From: Lawsonella clevelandensis | GTDB lineage: Bacteria; Actinomycetota; Actinomycetes; Mycobacteriales; Mycobacteriaceae | Direction of reading: 5' to 3' | NCBI RefSeq assembly: GCF_001293125.1 | Contig: NZ_CP009312.1 | Location: 618,192-682,191 of the forward strand | DNA: 64,000 bases | In this document: positions 34,051 to 42,543 of the stretch, piece after piece | Layout: every line of letters starts with the position of its first letter | Position numbering within the stretch: the stretch's first letter is position 1 | Translations under genes and position numbers: made by a program | Notes under the pieces: model-generated | Seen by the model: only the letters and a program-made list of their open reading frames with translations | The model's database searches: none | What the model was told of the DNA's origin: nothing

Positions 34051-34569
34051 CTACTCTGCGGACTTCTTTTCCTGCAGGGCGGCTGCGAGGCGAGCCACCT
34101 GGGATGCGGGAGCATTGAAGAGTCCAGCAGCCTTCGCCAGGTTGCCCTTCATCGCACCGGCGAGCTTGGCGAGGAGAACTTCGCGAGACTCGAGGTCTGC
34201 GAGCTTCTCGACCTGGTCCACGGACAGCGCCTGGCCATCCATGTAACCGCCCTTGATGACGAGTTCCTTGTGGTCCTTACCGAATGCACGGAAAGCCTTG
34301 GCGGCTTCGACGGGTTCGCCGTCGATGAATGCGATGGCGGTGGGGCCAACCAAAAGATCCTCGAGGCCTTCCACGCCAACTTCAGCAGCAGCGCGCTTGA
34401 CCAGGGTGTTCTTGGCGACGGAGTAAGTTGCACTCTCTCCGAGAGCGCGGCGCAGCTCGGTCATGGCCGGAACGGACAGACCACGGTATTCGGTGATGAT
34501 GGCGGCAGTGGAATTCTCGAACTGCTCCTTGATCGCGGCTACTGCGGTGACCTTCGTAGACTGGACCAT
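34051..34569 (-). CDS. rplJ: 50S ribosomal protein L10
   Basis: 172 residues from the ATG at 34569 ([20 protein letters not shown]), preceded by AAGGAGG with 6-base spacing; the open frame upstream is leader. L10 forms the stalk base with L12 and, in many bacteria, represses its own leader. The RNA-binding N-terminal domain ([20 protein letters not shown]) and the C-terminal L12-binding helix are present. Confidence 0.96.
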   Translation of the reverse strand: MVQSTKVTAVAAIKEQFENSTAAIITEYRGLSVPAMTELRRALGESATYSVAKNTLVKRAAAEVGVEGLEDLLVGPTAIAFIDGEPVEAAKAFRAFGKDHKELVIKGGYMDGQALSVDQVEKLADLESREVLLAKLAGAMKGNLAKAAGLFNAPASQVARLAAALQEKKSAE

Positions 34570-34610
34570 GCTTTGCCTCCTTCCTCTTGTCGTTCGCCCG
34601 AAATAAACGA

Positions 34611-34637
34611 ACGCCTTGCGCAGGAGACGCAAGGCGT
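34611..34637 (-). promoter_or_regulatory. Attenuator-like hairpin in the rplJ leader
   Basis: ACGCCTTGCG (34611-34620) pairs with CGCAAGGCGT (34628-34637), a 10-bp stem with a 7-base loop. On the minus strand it is followed by TCGTTTATTTCGG, U-rich. It lies about 40 bases before the rplJ start, inside the transcribed leader. L10-leader type control is known for this operon; whether this hairpin is part of it is inference. Confidence 0.5.
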
Positions 34638-34789
34638 GAATCACGGGCAAACACAACTATTTGCCGTCATCCTCGACTGAGTTCTACCTGCGTGGGCCGC
34701 CGAATTATTTCGGACCTTCAACTGCTAACGCCTGTTAACAGTGACCAACGGTCTTGGGTGAAACTTGATCGGGTCAAACTTCTTTATTG

Positions 34790-34819
34790 AGTGTAGCGAT
34801 TGATTCTGCTCAGTACCAA
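34790..34819 (-). promoter_or_regulatory. Candidate rplJL promoter
   Basis: On the minus strand TTGGTA (34814-34819) and TACACT (34790-34795) are 18 bases apart, each a 4/6 match. It directly follows the rplA terminator and gives a leader of about 215 bases containing the attenuator-like hairpin. Confidence 0.4.
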
Positions 34820-34859
34820 ATCGACCCCCATCCCGCCCTCTTGGCGGGTGGGGGTCGAT
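34820..34859 (-). terminator. Terminator after rplKA
   Basis: 34820-34837 pairs with 34843-34859 over 17 bp with one bulged T (ATCGACCCCCA and TGGGGGTCGAT at the base, CCCGCC/GGCGGG at the top), loop CTCTT. It lies 47 bases after the rplA stop. The downstream U content is low, but the stem is very strong. Confidence 0.65.
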
Positions 34860-34906
34860 GGTATAACACGTGAGATTAGTGCGAAGCACCGGTTCACGGG
34901 AAGAGA

Positions 34907-35623
34907 TTAGGCTTCTGCCTCACCAAGGTAGTGACGAGTGACGCTGGGGTCCACCGGGATGCCCGGTCCGGTGGTGGTGGACATCGTAATCTTCTTGACG
35001 TAGCGTCCCTTGGAGGAGGACGGCTTGAGACGCAGAACCTCTTCGTACACCGCTGCGTAGTTCTCCACCAGCTGCTTAACATCGAAGGAAGCCTTGCCGA
35101 TGATGAGGTGCAGGTTGGCGGCCTTGTCGACGCGGAAGGTAACCTTACCGCCCTTAATGTCCTTAACAGCCTTGGTCACGTCGGTGGTCACGGTGCCGGT
35201 CTTGGGATTCGGCATGAGGCCACGGGGACCGAGGATGCGGGCGATGCGGCCGACCTTGGCCATCTGATCCGGGGTGGCGATGGCGGCATCGAAGTCGAGC
35301 CAGCCGCCCTGGATCTTGGCGATGAGTTCGTCGGAACCAACCTCGTCGGCACCAGCAGCTTCAGCCTCAGCGGCCTTGTCTGCCACAGCGAAGACGATCA
35401 CACGGGCGGTCTTACCGGTGCCGTGCGGGAGGTTGACGGTGCCGCGCACCATCTGGTCAGCTTTGCGGGGGTCGACGCCCAGGCGCATAGCCACATCGAC
35501 GGTGGCATCCATCTTGGCGGAGGAGGTTTCCTTGGCGAGCTTGGCAGCCTGCAAGGGGGTGTAGAGAAGGGAACGGTCGACCTTCTCCGCAGCGGCCTTA
35601 TAAGCCTTAGAGTTCTTGCTCAT
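34907..35623 (-). CDS. rplA: 50S ribosomal protein L1
   Basis: 238 residues. L1 forms the mobile stalk at the E site and often represses rplKA. The segments [20 protein letters not shown] and [17 protein letters not shown] are diagnostic. It lies 73 bases after rplK. Confidence 0.97.
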   Translation of the reverse strand: MSKNSKAYKAAAEKVDRSLLYTPLQAAKLAKETSSAKMDATVDVAMRLGVDPRKADQMVRGTVNLPHGTGKTARVIVFAVADKAAEAEAAGADEVGSDELIAKIQGGWLDFDAAIATPDQMAKVGRIARILGPRGLMPNPKTGTVTTDVTKAVKDIKGGKVTFRVDKAANLHLIIGKASFDVKQLVENYAAVYEEVLRLKPSSSKGRYVKKITMSTTTGPGIPVDPSVTRHYLGEAEA

Positions 35624-35696
35624 TTGTTTCCATTCCTGTCACTGCTGTGACGGTTGGGGGTGGTTCGAGCCGAAGCGGGCTCTTCCACAGGGGTTG

Positions 35697-36131
35697 TTAT
35701 TCACCCTCGACGGTGATACCCATCGAGCGGGCGGTACCAGCGATGATCTTGGCGCCAGCCTCGATATCGTTGGCGTTGAGATCCGGTTCCTTGGTCTTGG
35801 CGATCTCACGGCACTGATCCATGGTCACAGAACCGACCTTGTTGGTGTGCGGAGTGGCCGAACCCTTGGCGATGCCAGCAGCCTTGAGGAGGAGCTTGGC
35901 GGCCGGAGGGGTCTTCAGAACGAAGCTGAAGGAACGGTCTTCGTAAACAGTAATTTCCACAGGAACAACGTCGCCGCGCTGATTTTCAGTGGCAGCGTTG
36001 TATGCCTTGCAGAATTCCATGATGTTGACACCATGGGCACCAAGAGCAGGGCCCACCGGCGGAGCAGGGTTGGCCTGTCCAGCCTGGATCTGCAGCTTGA
36101 TGAGCCCGGTGACTTTCTTCTTCGGGGGCAT
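35697..36131 (-). CDS. rplK: 50S ribosomal protein L11
   Basis: 144 residues. The proline-rich N-terminal stretch ([20 protein letters not shown]) and the C-terminal RNA-binding domain are complete. L11 is needed for the RelA stringent response and is the site of thiopeptide action with 23S rRNA. It starts a rplK-rplA unit; the 194-base gap to nusG holds a terminator and probably a promoter. Confidence 0.97.
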
Positions 36132-36283
36132 CCGTGCTTCCTTACTTGTGTTGACTGTTAGCGGCTTTTCGCATGTCGCGCTACGCCGCTACTTGTAACC
36201 TCATCACATATAGTGCTGACCAGCAGAAAATAAATTCCTGCCAAACAGATAGGTGACTAGGAGACACTACCCGATACGCACGG

Positions 36284-36308
36284 AAAACCCCACATCGAGG
36301 CGGGGCTT
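36284..36308 (-). terminator. Terminator after nusG
   Basis: AAGCCCC and GGGGTTT on the minus strand form a 7-bp stem with a 10-base loop, continued by TTTTCCG. It begins 18 bases after the nusG stop. The stem is short, so confidence is moderate. Confidence 0.5.
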
Positions 36309-36325
36309 CCGGGGTAAAGGGGGGC

Positions 36326-37048
36326 TTAGGAGATCTTCTCCACCTGGTCGAAACCGAGTTCCACGGGGGTCTCGCGACCGAAGATAGAGACCAATACCTG
36401 CAGTTTCTGGGTATTGAGATCAACTTCGCTAATTGTGGCAGGGAGGGTGGCGAAGGGGCCATCCATAACGGTGACGGACTCGCCGACCTCGTAATCCACC
36501 TTGATGACGGGGGCAGCTTCCTCTTCGGTAGCTTCCGGAGTTGCCGAAGTAGTGTCCTTTGGCATGAGGAACTTGACAACTTCGCGCAGCGACAGCGGAG
36601 TGGGGTTACTGGTGGCACCCACGAAACCGGTTACACCGGGGGTGTTACGTACCGCACCCCAGGACTCGTCATTGAGTTCCATACGCACCAGCACATAGCC
36701 GGGGAGGATCTTGCGCTTGACGGATTTCTTCTGCCCGTTCTTCAGCTCGATGACCTCTTCCTGCGGAACTTCCACTTGGAAGATGTAGTCACCCACGTCA
36801 AGGGTCTGGATACGGGTCTCCAGGTTAGTCTTTACCTTGTTCTCGTAGCCAGCGTAGGAGTGAATAACGTACCACTTACCGGGGAGGCGGCGGAGTTCCT
36901 TCTTGAACTCCGTAACCGGATCGACTGCGGGGGCAGGAGCGGCCTCAACGGCCAGCGGCTGCTCAGCAGAATCTCCCACTGGCAGTTCTACGGCGGCAGT
37001 GTCCGGCGTCTGCTCCTCAACCAGAGCGTTGTCGTCGGTGTTGCTCAC
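36326..37048 (-). CDS. nusG: Transcription termination/antitermination protein NusG
   Basis: 240 residues. An acidic N-terminal extension of about 52 residues (typical of actinobacteria) precedes the NGN domain ([20 protein letters not shown]) and the C-terminal KOW domain ([19 protein letters not shown]). NusG binds RNA polymerase and links it to Rho or ribosomes. The start is GTG with AAGGGAAG upstream. Confidence 0.96.
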   Translation of the reverse strand: MSNTDDNALVEEQTPDTAAVELPVGDSAEQPLAVEAAPAPAVDPVTEFKKELRRLPGKWYVIHSYAGYENKVKTNLETRIQTLDVGDYIFQVEVPQEEVIELKNGQKKSVKRKILPGYVLVRMELNDESWGAVRNTPGVTGFVGATSNPTPLSLREVVKFLMPKDTTSATPEATEEEAAPVIKVDYEVGESVTVMDGPFATLPATISEVDLNTQKLQVLVSIFGRETPVELGFDQVEKIS

Positions 37049-37185
37049 TGTTCTCTTCCCTTCAGGCAGTACGGCCCGCAGCTAGGCGTGGCTCGGTCGT
37101 AGCAAACGTTGTGTTGTGCAGGTGATCGAGGAGGCTTGGTCACTCGTCCACCCGTACTAAGTCTATAAGTTCTGCAAAAACAATG

Positions 37186-37207
37186 AAGGCCCTCCGGAGA
37201 GGGCTTT
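37186..37207 (-). terminator. Hairpin between secE and nusG
   Basis: AAGGCCCTC (37186-37194) pairs with GAGGGCTTT (37199-37207) including one G-U pair, loop CGGA. On the minus strand CATTGTTTTTGC follows. It lies 11 bases after the secE stop and may partly terminate between secE and nusG. Confidence 0.6.
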
Positions 37208-37217
37208 CAGCGGAGAT

Positions 37218-37676
37218 TTACATTCCAGGCATTCCAGGCATTCCGGGTGGAACCATATCGGCACCACCATTGGGATTCTGGAAGATTACCCGGACCAGCT
37301 CACCTGCCCCAGTATCCACACCGAATACCAGAGCAACCGTGATGACCAGGAAGATGAAGACTGCGAGAACCGACATCAGCATCTGCTTCTTGGTGGGCCA
37401 AACGACCTTGCTCATCTGGTCCCAGACGCTCTTGAAGAAGTGTCCGAAGCGGATGAAGAAGGCCTTGATGGCTCGACCTGCGCGAGAGAAGAAACCGTCC
37501 TTGGTGTCCTTCTCCTCGGTTTCCACAGGAGCTTCAACAACCGGACGCTCGGGGGCACCCTTGCGGCGACGCTTACCGGTCGGCTGCACCGACTGGGCGT
37601 CAGTGTCAGCAGCGTCGGCTGCGGACACGACCGGGTCGACAATGTTGTCGTCCGGTGTGCTCTTCTCGTCGCTCAC
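37218..37676 (-). CDS. secE: Preprotein translocase subunit SecE
   Basis: 152 residues. A long charged N-terminal region (1-90), the amphipathic helix before the membrane (FFKSVWDQMSKVVWPTKKQ) and one transmembrane segment (about 99-119) are the single-span actinobacterial SecE pattern. It clamps SecY in the membrane. The start is GTG with GGAGG 7 bases upstream. Unusually, it ends with a Met-Pro-Gly-rich tail encoded by three 9-base repeats (37221-37247). Confidence 0.93.
   Translation of the reverse strand: MSDEKSTPDDNIVDPVVSAADAADTDAQSVQPTGKRRRKGAPERPVVEAPVETEEKDTKDGFFSRAGRAIKAFFIRFGHFFKSVWDQMSKVVWPTKKQMLMSVLAVFIFLVITVALVFGVDTGAGELVRVIFQNPNGGADMVPPGMPGMPGM
37221..37247 (-). repeat. Three 9-bp tandem repeats at the secE 3' end
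   Basis: CATTCCAGG occurs at 37221-37229 and 37230-37238 and as CATTCCGGG at 37239-37247 on the plus strand. It encodes the repeated Pro-Gly-Met of the SecE C terminus. Tandem repeats of this type can vary in copy number between strains. Confidence 0.8.
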
Positions 37677-37725
37677 TCGTTGTCCTCCATGTCTTCAACG
37701 GATGTCCTGCAATCCAACAGGGTCC

Positions 37726-37801
37726 TGGCAGGGGTGACAGGACTCGAACCTGCAACCTGCGGTTTTGGAGACCGCTGCTCTACCAATTGAGCCACACCCC
37801 T
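37726..37801 (-). tRNA. tRNA-Trp (CCA anticodon)
   Basis: On the minus strand AGGGGTG pairs with CACCCCT to form the acceptor stem. The D arm is GTGGCTCAATTGGTAGAG, the anticodon loop CTCCAAA with anticodon CCA, and the T arm GCAGGTTCGAGTCCTGT. The 3' end GCCA shows an encoded CCA. It lies just upstream of secE, as in mycobacteria and corynebacteria. Confidence 0.95.
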
Positions 37802-38032
37802 CTATTCACTGTCATCAGAGCACCTCGCTACCAGCCATAATAGTGGCAACGAATCCCTGCTGCGAGTCAACAAGGTGGCGTCTGCGTGCCGGGTTGGCGA
37901 CACACGGAACTACGCCTCCTGCGATGATACGCGAGGACTAGCGCTGCTGACAAACGCCGCGCTGGCAGCTCCTTCCTCATTGTGCCGAAAAACGGAGAGT
38001 TTGGCTCGTCTGTAAGAACCCGTGCTTCCGCC

Positions 38033-38048
38033 TGTGACATGTGTCACC
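38033..38048 (+). promoter_or_regulatory. CRP/GlxR-type binding motif upstream of the SDR gene
   Basis: TGTGA-CATGTG-TCACC at 38033-38048 matches the TGTGA-N6-TCACA consensus of the CRP/GlxR family in nine of ten positions. It ends 8 bases before the SDR start codon at 38057. At this distance it would overlap the promoter or the start of transcription, suggesting repression if it is used. Confidence 0.45.
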
Positions 38049-38056
38049 ATAGAGTT

Positions 38057-38827
38057 ATGACCAGAAAATCTATCTTCATTTCCGGTGCCGCCCGCGGAAT
38101 TGGCCGCGAAACCGCTGAGCTGTTCGCCCGTAACGGCTACCTCGTGGGCGCGTACGACATCTCCCCCGTCGACTGGGCCGACAACATGCCCACCGTCATT
38201 GCCGGCCACCTCGACGTCACCAGTCAAGAAGACTGGGATCGCGCTCTCGCCAGCTTCACCTCCCACACCGGTGGCACCCTCGACATCCTGCTCAATAATG
38301 CCGGCCTGCTCGTCGACGGTCCCTTCAATGAAGATGACCGCAAACGCGAAGACCTCATGGTGGACGTCAATGTGAAGGGCGTCTATAAAGGCTGCCACGC
38401 TGCGTTCCCCTACCTGCTCGTCACTCCCCACTCGCAGGTCATCAGCATGTGTTCCGCCTCCGGCATCGTCGGTACCCCCGACATGGCCGTCTACTCGGCC
38501 ACCAAGTTCGCAGTCCGCGGCCTCACCGAAGCTCTCAATGTGGAATGGGACCAATACGACATTCGCGTCGTCGACATGATGCCCCTCTACGTCAACAGCA
38601 AGATGCTCGACGGCGTCTCTACCCCCGGTACCCGCCGTATGGGTATCCGGCTGGAGCCCAAGGACGTCGCTAAGCGTATCTGGGAGGTGGCCACCGGCAT
38701 CACTACCAAGCTTCCCACCGTCCACCACCCCGTCGGCAAACAGTGCACCGCGTTCTACCTCTCCGAACAGGTGTCCCCCAACGTCATTGCACGCCTGGTA
38801 AACCGCATCCTCACTTACGGGAAATAA
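38057..38827 (+). CDS. SDR-family NAD(P)-dependent oxidoreductase
   Basis: 256 residues from the ATG at 38057; the upstream extension contains no SDR sequence. The classical SDR motifs are GAARGIG (10-16), NNAG (80-83), Ser133/Ser135, Tyr146 and Lys150 (YSATK), with substrate unknown. There is no clear ribosome-binding site, so a leaderless or weakly translated start is likely. It stands alone between tRNA genes, in a place where mycobacteria carry other genes. The long open frame on the opposite strand (37910-38728) is a shadow. Confidence 0.88.
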   Translation: MTRKSIFISGAARGIGRETAELFARNGYLVGAYDISPVDWADNMPTVIAGHLDVTSQEDWDRALASFTSHTGGTLDILLNNAGLLVDGPFNEDDRKREDLMVDVNVKGVYKGCHAAFPYLLVTPHSQVISMCSASGIVGTPDMAVYSATKFAVRGLTEALNVEWDQYDIRVVDMMPLYVNSKMLDGVSTPGTRRMGIRLEPKDVAKRIWEVATGITTKLPTVHHPVGKQCTAFYLSEQVSPNVIARLVNRILTYGK

Positions 38828-38902
38828 CAGTGCACTGCCGCCCCCTTCTCCGCGACTAGTGTCGATGCGAGAATATAGCGTAAGATACCTTCAGAGAAAT
38901 CC

Positions 38903-38939
38903 GAAAAGCCCTGGTTAACACTGTTAACCAGGGCTTTTC
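38903..38939. terminator. Bidirectional terminator between the SDR gene and tRNA-Met
   Basis: A perfect 18-bp inverted repeat: GAAAAGCCCTGGTTAACA (38903-38920) and its complement (38922-38939) around one C. A-rich and T-rich flanks lie on both sides, so it should end both the plus-strand SDR transcript and the minus-strand tRNA transcript. Confidence 0.85.
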
Positions 38940-38944
38940 TGTAG

Positions 38945-39018
38945 TAGCGATGGAGGGGATCGAACCCTCGACCTCACGATTATGAGTCGTGCGCTCTAAC
39001 CGTCTGAGCTACATCGCC
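38945..39018 (-). tRNA. tRNA-Met (CAT anticodon)
   Basis: Acceptor stem GGCGATG/CATCGCT, D arm GTAGCTCAGACGGTTAGAGC, anticodon loop CTCATAA, T arm GAGGGTTCGATCCCCTC. No CCA is encoded. The CAT anticodon fits elongator Met or Ile2; the neighbouring tRNA-Thr and the mycobacterial order (Thr-Met upstream of secE) favour elongator Met. Confidence 0.88.
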
Positions 39019-39072
39019 AAGTCTAGTTGTCAGTCGCAGCTCCGTAGCGAAGCGCTTTCAGAACAAAAAGAG

Positions 39073-39145
39073 AGCCCCCTGACAGAATCGAACTGTCGAC
39101 CTTTTCCTTACCATGGAAACGCTCTGCCGACTGAGCTAAGGGGGC
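39073..39145 (-). tRNA. tRNA-Thr (GGT anticodon)
   Basis: Acceptor stem GCCCCCT/AGGGGGC, D arm TAGCTCAGTCGGCAGAGC, anticodon stem TTTCC/GGAAA with loop ATGGTAA and anticodon GGT, T arm GACAGTTCGATTCTGTC. No encoded CCA. It lies 54 bases upstream of tRNA-Met on the same strand. Confidence 0.95.
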
Positions 39146-39262
39146 AATCTTGTTGGGAGAGGTTCACTCTCTCACCAAGCTTCTAGAAGATTACCGGACA
39201 GTTGCGTACATGACAAATCGCCTGCTTAGCGGTAATTTCTTGCTATTCATATATAAAACTCA

Positions 39263-39283
39263 ACCCCCGCTTGTGGCGGGGGT
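39263..39283 (-). terminator. Terminator after tRNA-Tyr
   Basis: ACCCCCGC (39263-39270) pairs with GCGGGGGT (39276-39283), loop TTGTG; on the minus strand TTGAGTTTTATATATG follows. It begins 7 bases after the tRNA-Tyr 3' end, so tRNA-Thr/Met are transcribed separately. Confidence 0.75.
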
Positions 39284-39290
39284 GTGAGAG

Positions 39291-39372
39291 TGCCAGGTCA
39301 AGGATTCGAACCTTGGTAGGCAATGCCGACGGATTTACAGTCCGCTCCCTTTGGCCGCTCGGGCAACCTGGC
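39291..39372 (-). tRNA. tRNA-Tyr (GTA anticodon)
   Basis: A class II tRNA of 82 bases with a long variable arm. Acceptor stem GCCAGGT/ACCTGGC, D arm TGCCCGAGCGGCCAAAGGGA, anticodon loop CTGTAAA with anticodon GTA, T arm CAAGGTTCGAATCCTTG. No encoded CCA. Confidence 0.95.
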
Positions 39373-39511
39373 GTGCACTGTAGAACAGGTGCTCACAAGA
39401 CTTTAGCGACTCTCCCAGCAATATGCCAAACCGGCAGCTAAAACCAACTAAAGTAGGGTCGGCTACGGGACATACACCCTGCCATCAACCACCCGCACGG
39501 AAGGATACACC

Positions 39512-40003
39512 ATGGCCGCAGGCTCCTCTTTCGACATCGTCAGCGAGATTGATCGCCAGGAAGTCGATAACGCCCTCAACCAGGCTGCCAAGGAAATCTC
39601 CACCCGCTATGACTTCCGCAATGTGGATGCCGGAATCGCCTGGTCTGGTGACGCCATCGTGGTGCAGGCGACTTCAGAGGATCGCGTACGGGCTGCTTTT
39701 GATGTATTCCAGTCCAAGCTGATCTGCCGAGGAGTTTCCTTGAAGGCCATTGCGGCAAGCGAACCGGCTACCTCCGGCAAACTGGTAAAAATGACCATCA
39801 CCCTGAAGCAGGGCATCGACCAGCCCACCGCCAAGAAGATTTCTCAACTCATTCGTGACGAAGGCCCGAAGGGTGTGAAAGTACAGATTCAGGGTGACGA
39901 ACTGCGGGTGAGCTCCAAGAAGCGGGATGATCTACAGGACACCATCGCACTGGTGAAAGCAGCAGATCTGGACGTGGCGCTGCAGTACACCAATTACCGC
40001 TAA
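39512..40003 (+). CDS. YajQ family cyclic di-GMP/nucleotide-binding protein
   Basis: 163 residues, family length. It starts [20 protein letters not shown] after GGAAGG and has the ferredoxin-like repeats seen in YajQ ([48 protein letters not shown] at the end). YajQ proteins bind nucleotides or RNA; the role in actinobacteria is not settled. It is single-gene, with its 3' end only 14 bases from the convergent polyprenyl synthase gene. Confidence 0.92.
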   Translation: MAAGSSFDIVSEIDRQEVDNALNQAAKEISTRYDFRNVDAGIAWSGDAIVVQATSEDRVRAAFDVFQSKLICRGVSLKAIAASEPATSGKLVKMTITLKQGIDQPTAKKISQLIRDEGPKGVKVQIQGDELRVSSKKRDDLQDTIALVKAADLDVALQYTNYR

Positions 40004-40017
40004 GCAGTGTCGTTAAC

Positions 40018-41046
40018 CTACCCGACGCGAGCGACAGTAAAGTCCACCAGCCGAAAGAAGGCTTCCTTGGCGGGGGAATCCTGGAAGATGCTCAGCGCGT
40101 CTTTGGCTTCACCACGGTAGGCGTACACCGTCTCACGGGCTTGCCGCATTCCTGCGGAGCCACGTAGCAAAGTCAGGGCTTCTTCCACCAGATTTTCGTC
40201 CGTCACAGGCCCAGTGAGAATCTCACGGAGCCGATCCCCCACCGGGCCTTCCTCATCTAGCGCATAGAGCACCGGCAAGGTGAACACGCCTTCGCGGAGG
40301 TCTGTGCCGGGGGTTTTGCCGGATTGGGTGGACTCGGAGGCAATGTCGATCACGTCGTCAACAATCTGGAAGGCCATCCCGGTAGCGTGAGCAGCCTTCT
40401 GCAAGGCGGCAACCTGCTCCTCGGAGGCACCTGCATAATGGGCGCCGAAGTGGCCAGCGGTGGCGATCAGCGAGGCAGTCTTCCCGTGAATCACCCGCAG
40501 ATAGGCTTCCGCGGATTCCATCGAGCCGGCGTGAACAGTTTCTTCCATCTGTCCGTTGACGAGCTCAGCGAATGTTTCGGAAATCCAGCGAACTGCCTGC
40601 GTGCCCATATCGGACATGATGGCGCTGGCGGCGGCGAAGAGGTAGTCCCCCGCCAGAATGGCGACAGAGTTTCCCCACCGGTTATTGGCGGAGTCCGTAC
40701 CGCGCCGCTGCGGGGCCTCATCCATCACATCGTCGTGATAGAGGGAGGCCAGGTGGATCATCTCAATCACCGCACCGGAGCGAATAACGTTGGCGGTGAA
40801 CTCTTCTGTAACGCTTGCGGGAGAATTTTCGGCGATGGCGACCTGTGCGGCCAACAGCACCATGAGGGGACGGAAGCGCTTCCCCCCAGCCTGGGCAAGA
40901 TAGGAGGCGGTGAGGGTGGGCATGGCGTGGCCGTTATCAAGGCTGCTGTACATCAGGTCCTCAACCTGCTGCATACCACGAGTGGTACGGGCGGCTAGCG
41001 CAGCATCACCGAGGTCGATACCAGAGACCTGAGTGTCTTCTGCCAT
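40018..41046 (-). CDS. Polyprenyl diphosphate synthase (menaquinone side chain)
   Basis: 342 residues from the ATG at 41046 (MAEDTQVSGIDLGDAAL) with AAAGGAAG 8 bases upstream; the frame extends 18 codons further but without similarity. The two Asp-rich motifs are DDVMD (105-109) with RR just after, and DDVID (230-234), typical of trans-prenyltransferases making long-chain polyprenyl diphosphates. The position next to menG matches grcC1 of mycobacteria, so it probably makes the menaquinone tail donor for MenA. Chain length cannot be read from the sequence by eye. Confidence 0.9.
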   Translation of the reverse strand: MAEDTQVSGIDLGDAALAARTTRGMQQVEDLMYSSLDNGHAMPTLTASYLAQAGGKRFRPLMVLLAAQVAIAENSPASVTEEFTANVIRSGAVIEMIHLASLYHDDVMDEAPQRRGTDSANNRWGNSVAILAGDYLFAAASAIMSDMGTQAVRWISETFAELVNGQMEETVHAGSMESAEAYLRVIHGKTASLIATAGHFGAHYAGASEEQVAALQKAAHATGMAFQIVDDVIDIASESTQSGKTPGTDLREGVFTLPVLYALDEEGPVGDRLREILTGPVTDENLVEEALTLLRGSAGMRQARETVYAYRGEAKDALSIFQDSPAKEAFFRLVDFTVARVG

Positions 41047-41177
41047 GCGTATTACTTCCTTTGAGAGGTCTGCGATACCCGCGGGAGCATCCGGGGCCAT
41101 CGGTGGAGGGCAACACCACCAGCCTAATTGGTGATGCGCAGTCTTGGGATAAATCCTACCGGTAGTTAGCGGTTTCG

Positions 41178-41870
41178 CTACAAGGGACGACGGCCATAAT
41201 GCAACGCCACAATGCCACCCGTTTCGTTCTGGTAGGTAGCACCATCACCCCAGCCCGCATCCTGCAACTCCACTAAAAGCTGCTCCTGGTTCGGCCAGGC
41301 GCGGATGGATTCCGCCAAGTACACATAAGCCTCCGGGTTGGAGGACACCTTAGTGGCGACCCACGGCAGCGCCTTCATGAGGTACTCCATGTACACCACC
41401 CGGAAGGGCTTCCAGGTGGGGGTGGAAAATTCGCAGACGACGAGCCGTCCACCCGGTTTCGTCACCCGCGCCATCTCGCGCAGACCTGCACGGAAGTCAG
41501 AGATATTGCGCAGGCCGAAGGAGATGGTGACAGCATCAAAGGAGCTATCCGCGAAGGGCAGGTGCATGCCGTCCCCGGCAACCTTGGGAACAGTGCGGCT
41601 CTTGCCTGCTTCCAGCATGCCGATGGAGAAGTCCGTGGCGACACACCAAGCACCGGACTTGGCCAGTTCTACGGTGGAGACGGAGGTTCCCGCGGCCAGG
41701 TCGAGGACGCGCTCCCCCGGCTGTAAGTTGAGGAGTTGGCGGGTGTGGCGACGCCACAGTTTGTCTTGGCCGAAGGACAGCACCGTGTTGGTGATGTCGT
41801 AGCGTTTGGCGACGCCGTCGAACATGCTGGCGACATCCTGTGGTTTCTTCTCTAGGCTTGCTCGTGACAC
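41178..41870 (-). CDS. menG: Demethylmenaquinone methyltransferase
   Basis: 230 residues from the GTG at 41870; the open frame is longer but overlaps the upstream gene. The SAM-binding motif [16 protein letters not shown] is at 55-70, followed by UbiE/COQ5 signatures ([37 protein letters not shown]). It methylates demethylmenaquinone, the last step of the pathway. TAACCT seven bases before the GTG suggests a leaderless transcript. It is 5 bases from the DUF3592 gene stop. Confidence 0.92.
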   Translation of the reverse strand: MSRASLEKKPQDVASMFDGVAKRYDITNTVLSFGQDKLWRRHTRQLLNLQPGERVLDLAAGTSVSTVELAKSGAWCVATDFSIGMLEAGKSRTVPKVAGDGMHLPFADSSFDAVTISFGLRNISDFRAGLREMARVTKPGGRLVVCEFSTPTWKPFRVVYMEYLMKALPWVATKVSSNPEAYVYLAESIRAWPNQEQLLVELQDAGWGDGATYQNETGGIVALHYGRRPL

Positions 41871-41875
41871 AACGC

Positions 41876-42541
41876 TCAGGTTACCCGTTTTGTGGGCAGA
41901 GCAGTAGCTGCACGCATCCGCAATATCGTGCGGGACTGGTTGACGTGGATCCCGGCGATGGTCCCCCCAAAGTGAGTGCGTCGAATGATGCCACCCGCCC
42001 GAATGCGGTAGCGGCCAATCACACAATAGGCCAGCGCGATCCAGGGGAGAACACACACCAGCAGGGACACTGCCGGCACAATAGACAGTGTCCAGCTGCG
42101 CCCGGAGATCCGCGCATAGTTGGGGTTGGTGTAGTCGTAGTCGACGCGAACTAGTTGTCCCTCCCGCACTCCGGTGGGGTAGAGGACACCGTTGCGGGGG
42201 TTCTGGACGTTGCCATCACGGTCAACGAAGCTGACATAGCGAGTGGAGCGTTCAGTGGATTCCACGCGGGCGTAGGTGCTGGCGAGGTGGCTATTGATAT
42301 GGAGATCGCTGATGGCACAACCCACCACCATGCTGACTGCCATAAGGAGCGCGAAACAGGCCAGTGCAATAAGTATAATTTGAGTGTAGCGCAACCCTTT
42401 ACGGAGACGAAGGCGGAGATAAGACATCTCGTAGTCGTCCGGCCGAAGTTCCTGTGGCAGAAGGCGAATAGTCTTCCCTAGCTTGGTAAACCAGGCCGCG
42501 ATCCGGTGTTGACGAGGAGCCGGTCTAGATGCTGCAGACAT
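41876..42541 (-). CDS. DUF3592 membrane protein
   Basis: 221 residues from the ATG at 42541 with AGGTAG upstream. Transmembrane segments at about 51-71 and 154-176 flank an extracytoplasmic domain (residues 72-150: [37 protein letters not shown]) typical of DUF3592. It starts 2 bases after the menD stop and ends next to menG. The mycobacterial counterpart (Rv0556) lies in the same place between menD and the methyltransferase. Function unknown. Confidence 0.8.
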   Translation of the reverse strand: MSAASRPAPRQHRIAAWFTKLGKTIRLLPQELRPDDYEMSYLRLRLRKGLRYTQIILIALACFALLMAVSMVVGCAISDLHINSHLASTYARVESTERSTRYVSFVDRDGNVQNPRNGVLYPTGVREGQLVRVDYDYTNPNYARISGRSWTLSIVPAVSLLVCVLPWIALAYCVIGRYRIRAGGIIRRTHFGGTIAGIHVNQSRTILRMRAATALPTKRVT

Positions 42542-42543
42542 CG

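Noticed and set aside
37910-38728. 272-codon minus-strand open frame opposite the SDR gene
   Set aside because: The SDR motifs on the plus strand are complete; the antisense frame has no known pattern.
38945-39018. tRNA-Ile2 (CAT) as alternative identity
   Set aside because: The CTCATAA loop fits both, but the Thr-Met order upstream of secE in related genomes favours elongator Met; a TilS identity check would decide.
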